Shown here: one piece after another, positions 63,155 through 64,000 of the stretch
How positions within the stretch are numbered: the stretch's first letter is position 1
Layout of the letters: every line of letters begins with the position of its first letter
Assembly (NCBI RefSeq): GCF_017299535.1
Contig: NZ_CP071238.1
Span: 248,001-312,000, forward strand
Length of the DNA: 64,000 nucleotides
Direction: 5' to 3'
Origin: Serratia marcescens subsp. marcescens ATCC 13880
GTDB taxonomy: Bacteria; Pseudomonadota; Gammaproteobacteria; Enterobacterales; Enterobacteriaceae
Notes under the pieces: generated by a model
The model's input: only the letters and a program-made list of their open reading frames with translations
The model's database searches: none
What the model was told of the DNA's origin: nothing
Program-made: the position numbers and the translations under genes

Positions 63155-64000
63155 TCAATGCGAGCTGCCCTGAGAGATGCCCAGCCCGGTTTGCGAACGG
63201 ACAAACTGGGCCCGGAAGCGTTCCCGCTCCTGCTGTCCGGCCAGCGAGCTGTCGGTGATCGAGAACAGCCAGGTGCCGACAAAGGCCACGATCATCGAGA
63301 ACAGCGCCGGATATTCATACGGATAAATCGGTTTTTCATGGCCGAGGATCTGCACCCAGATTGTCGGGCCGAGGATCATCAGAATCACCGCCGTTAACAG
63401 ACCCAGCCAGCCGCCAATCATCGCGCCGCGGGTCGTCAAACGCGACCAGTACATCGACAGGATGATGATAGGGAAGTTACAGCTGGCGGCGATGGAGAAG
63501 GCCAGTCCGACCATAAAGGCGATATTCTGCTTCTCGAACAAAATCCCCAGGGCAATGGCGACCAGCCCCAATACCACGACGGTGATCTTGGAGACCTTCA
63601 GTTCATCGCGCTCAGTCGCCTTGCCGTTTTTAATCACGCTGGCGTACAGGTCATGGGACACGGCCGAGGCGCCGGCCAGCGTCAGGCCTGCGACGACTGC
63701 CAGAATGGTGGCGAACGCCACCGCCGAGATAAAGCCGAGGAAGAAGTTGCCGCCAACGGCATTGGCCAGATGCACCGCCGCCATGTTGGTGCCGCCCAGC
63801 AGCGCGCCGGTGGCGTCTTTGAACGCCGGATTGGCGCTGACCAGCAAGATGGCGCCGAAGCCGATGATAAAGGTCAGAATATAGAAGTAACCGATAAAGC
63901 CGGTGGCGTAGAACACACTCTTGCGCGCTTCCTTGGCGTCACTCACGGTGAAGAAACGCATCAGGATGTGCGGCAGACCGGCGGTGCCGAACATCAGCGC
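63155..64000 (-). CDS. actP: Cation/acetate symporter ActP, C-terminal part (5' end beyond window)
   Basis: Sodium:solute symporter family acetate and glycolate permease of the inner membrane. About 281 C-terminal residues are visible; the full family protein is about 550. The visible part has at least six hydrophobic helices, with [16 protein letters not shown] at its start, [34 protein letters not shown] and [33 protein letters not shown], which are named here by their core motifs. The frame is open to the window end. In E. coli actP is the last gene of acs-yjcH-actP, so acs would be expected outside the window to the right. Confidence 0.93.
   Translation of the reverse strand, partial: ALMFGTAGLPHILMRFFTVSDAKEARKSVFYATGFIGYFYILTFIIGFGAILLVSANPAFKDATGALLGGTNMAAVHLANAVGGNFFLGFISAVAFATILAVVAGLTLAGASAVSHDLYASVIKNGKATERDELKVSKITVVVLGLVAIALGILFEKQNIAFMVGLAFSIAASCNFPIIILSMYWSRLTTRGAMIGGWLGLLTAVILMILGPTIWVQILGHEKPIYPYEYPALFSMIVAFVGTWLFSITDSSLAGQQERERFRAQFVRSQTGLGISQGSSH

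Overview
The window is chromosomal core DNA of an enterobacterium, most like Serratia (S. marcescens group, Yersiniaceae). The basis is G+C-rich coding sequence, proteins very close to but clearly different from Escherichia coli, an enterobacterial 16S rRNA, and long blocks of E. coli-like gene order (tatCD / rfaH / ubiD-fre / fadBA / pepQ-yigZ-trkH-hemG; murB-birA-coaA; tRNA-tufB-secE-nusG-rplKAJL-rpoBC; thiCEFSGH; rsd / nudC-hemE-nfi-yjaG-hupA; purHD). No insertion sequence, prophage, integron or CRISPR array was seen.

Layout: (1) 1-9.9 kb carries the end of tatC, tatD, a magnesium-type hemB, rfaH, pepE, ubiD, fre and the fadBA beta-oxidation operon with a near-perfect FadR operator. (2) 10.1-15.4 kb carries a frameshifted MFS drug-transporter gene, then pepQ, yigZ, trkH and hemG. 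(3) 15.4-20.9 kb is a complete rRNA operon (16S, tRNA-Glu, 23S, 5S) with P1 and P2 promoters, boxB/boxA antitermination sites and a terminator. (4) 21.2-25 kb carries murB-birA, coaA and a tabtoxin-resistance-like acetyltransferase. (5) 25.35-39.8 kb is a transcription and translation superblock: four tRNAs with tufB, secE-nusG, L11-L1, L10-L7/L12 and rpoB-rpoC, with recognisable promoters, an L1 autoregulatory hairpin and the rplL-rpoB attenuator. (6) 39.8-42.8 kb is an accessory-looking signalling locus: a GNAT enzyme, a small periplasmic sulfite-oxidase-fold-like protein without cysteine, a membrane histidine kinase, and a convergent response regulator with an N-terminal BetR-like domain. 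(7) 42.8-43.5 kb is gene-free but has a strong minus-strand terminator. (8) 43.5-49.2 kb is the thiCEFSGH operon under a TPP riboswitch. (9) 49.2-57.4 kb carries rsd, nudC, hemE, nfi, yjaG, hupA, a DUF1481 lipoprotein gene and purHD with a PurR box. (10) 57.5-63.0 kb is a second rRNA operon (16S, tRNA-Ile, tRNA-Ala, 23S, 5S), followed by the 3' part of actP.

Most of the window is growth-related housekeeping: rRNA, tRNA, EF-Tu, RNA polymerase, haem (hemB, hemG, hemE), thiamine, purine, quinone and CoA synthesis. The less ordinary points are the signalling locus at 40-42.8 kb, the broken MFS gene with an unexplained inverted repeat in front of it, the magnesium-type HemB, the rRNA operon whose flanks and spacer tRNA look recombined relative to E. 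coli, and the gene-free stretch behind thiH. Nothing here is clearly a new biological system; the signalling locus is the best candidate.
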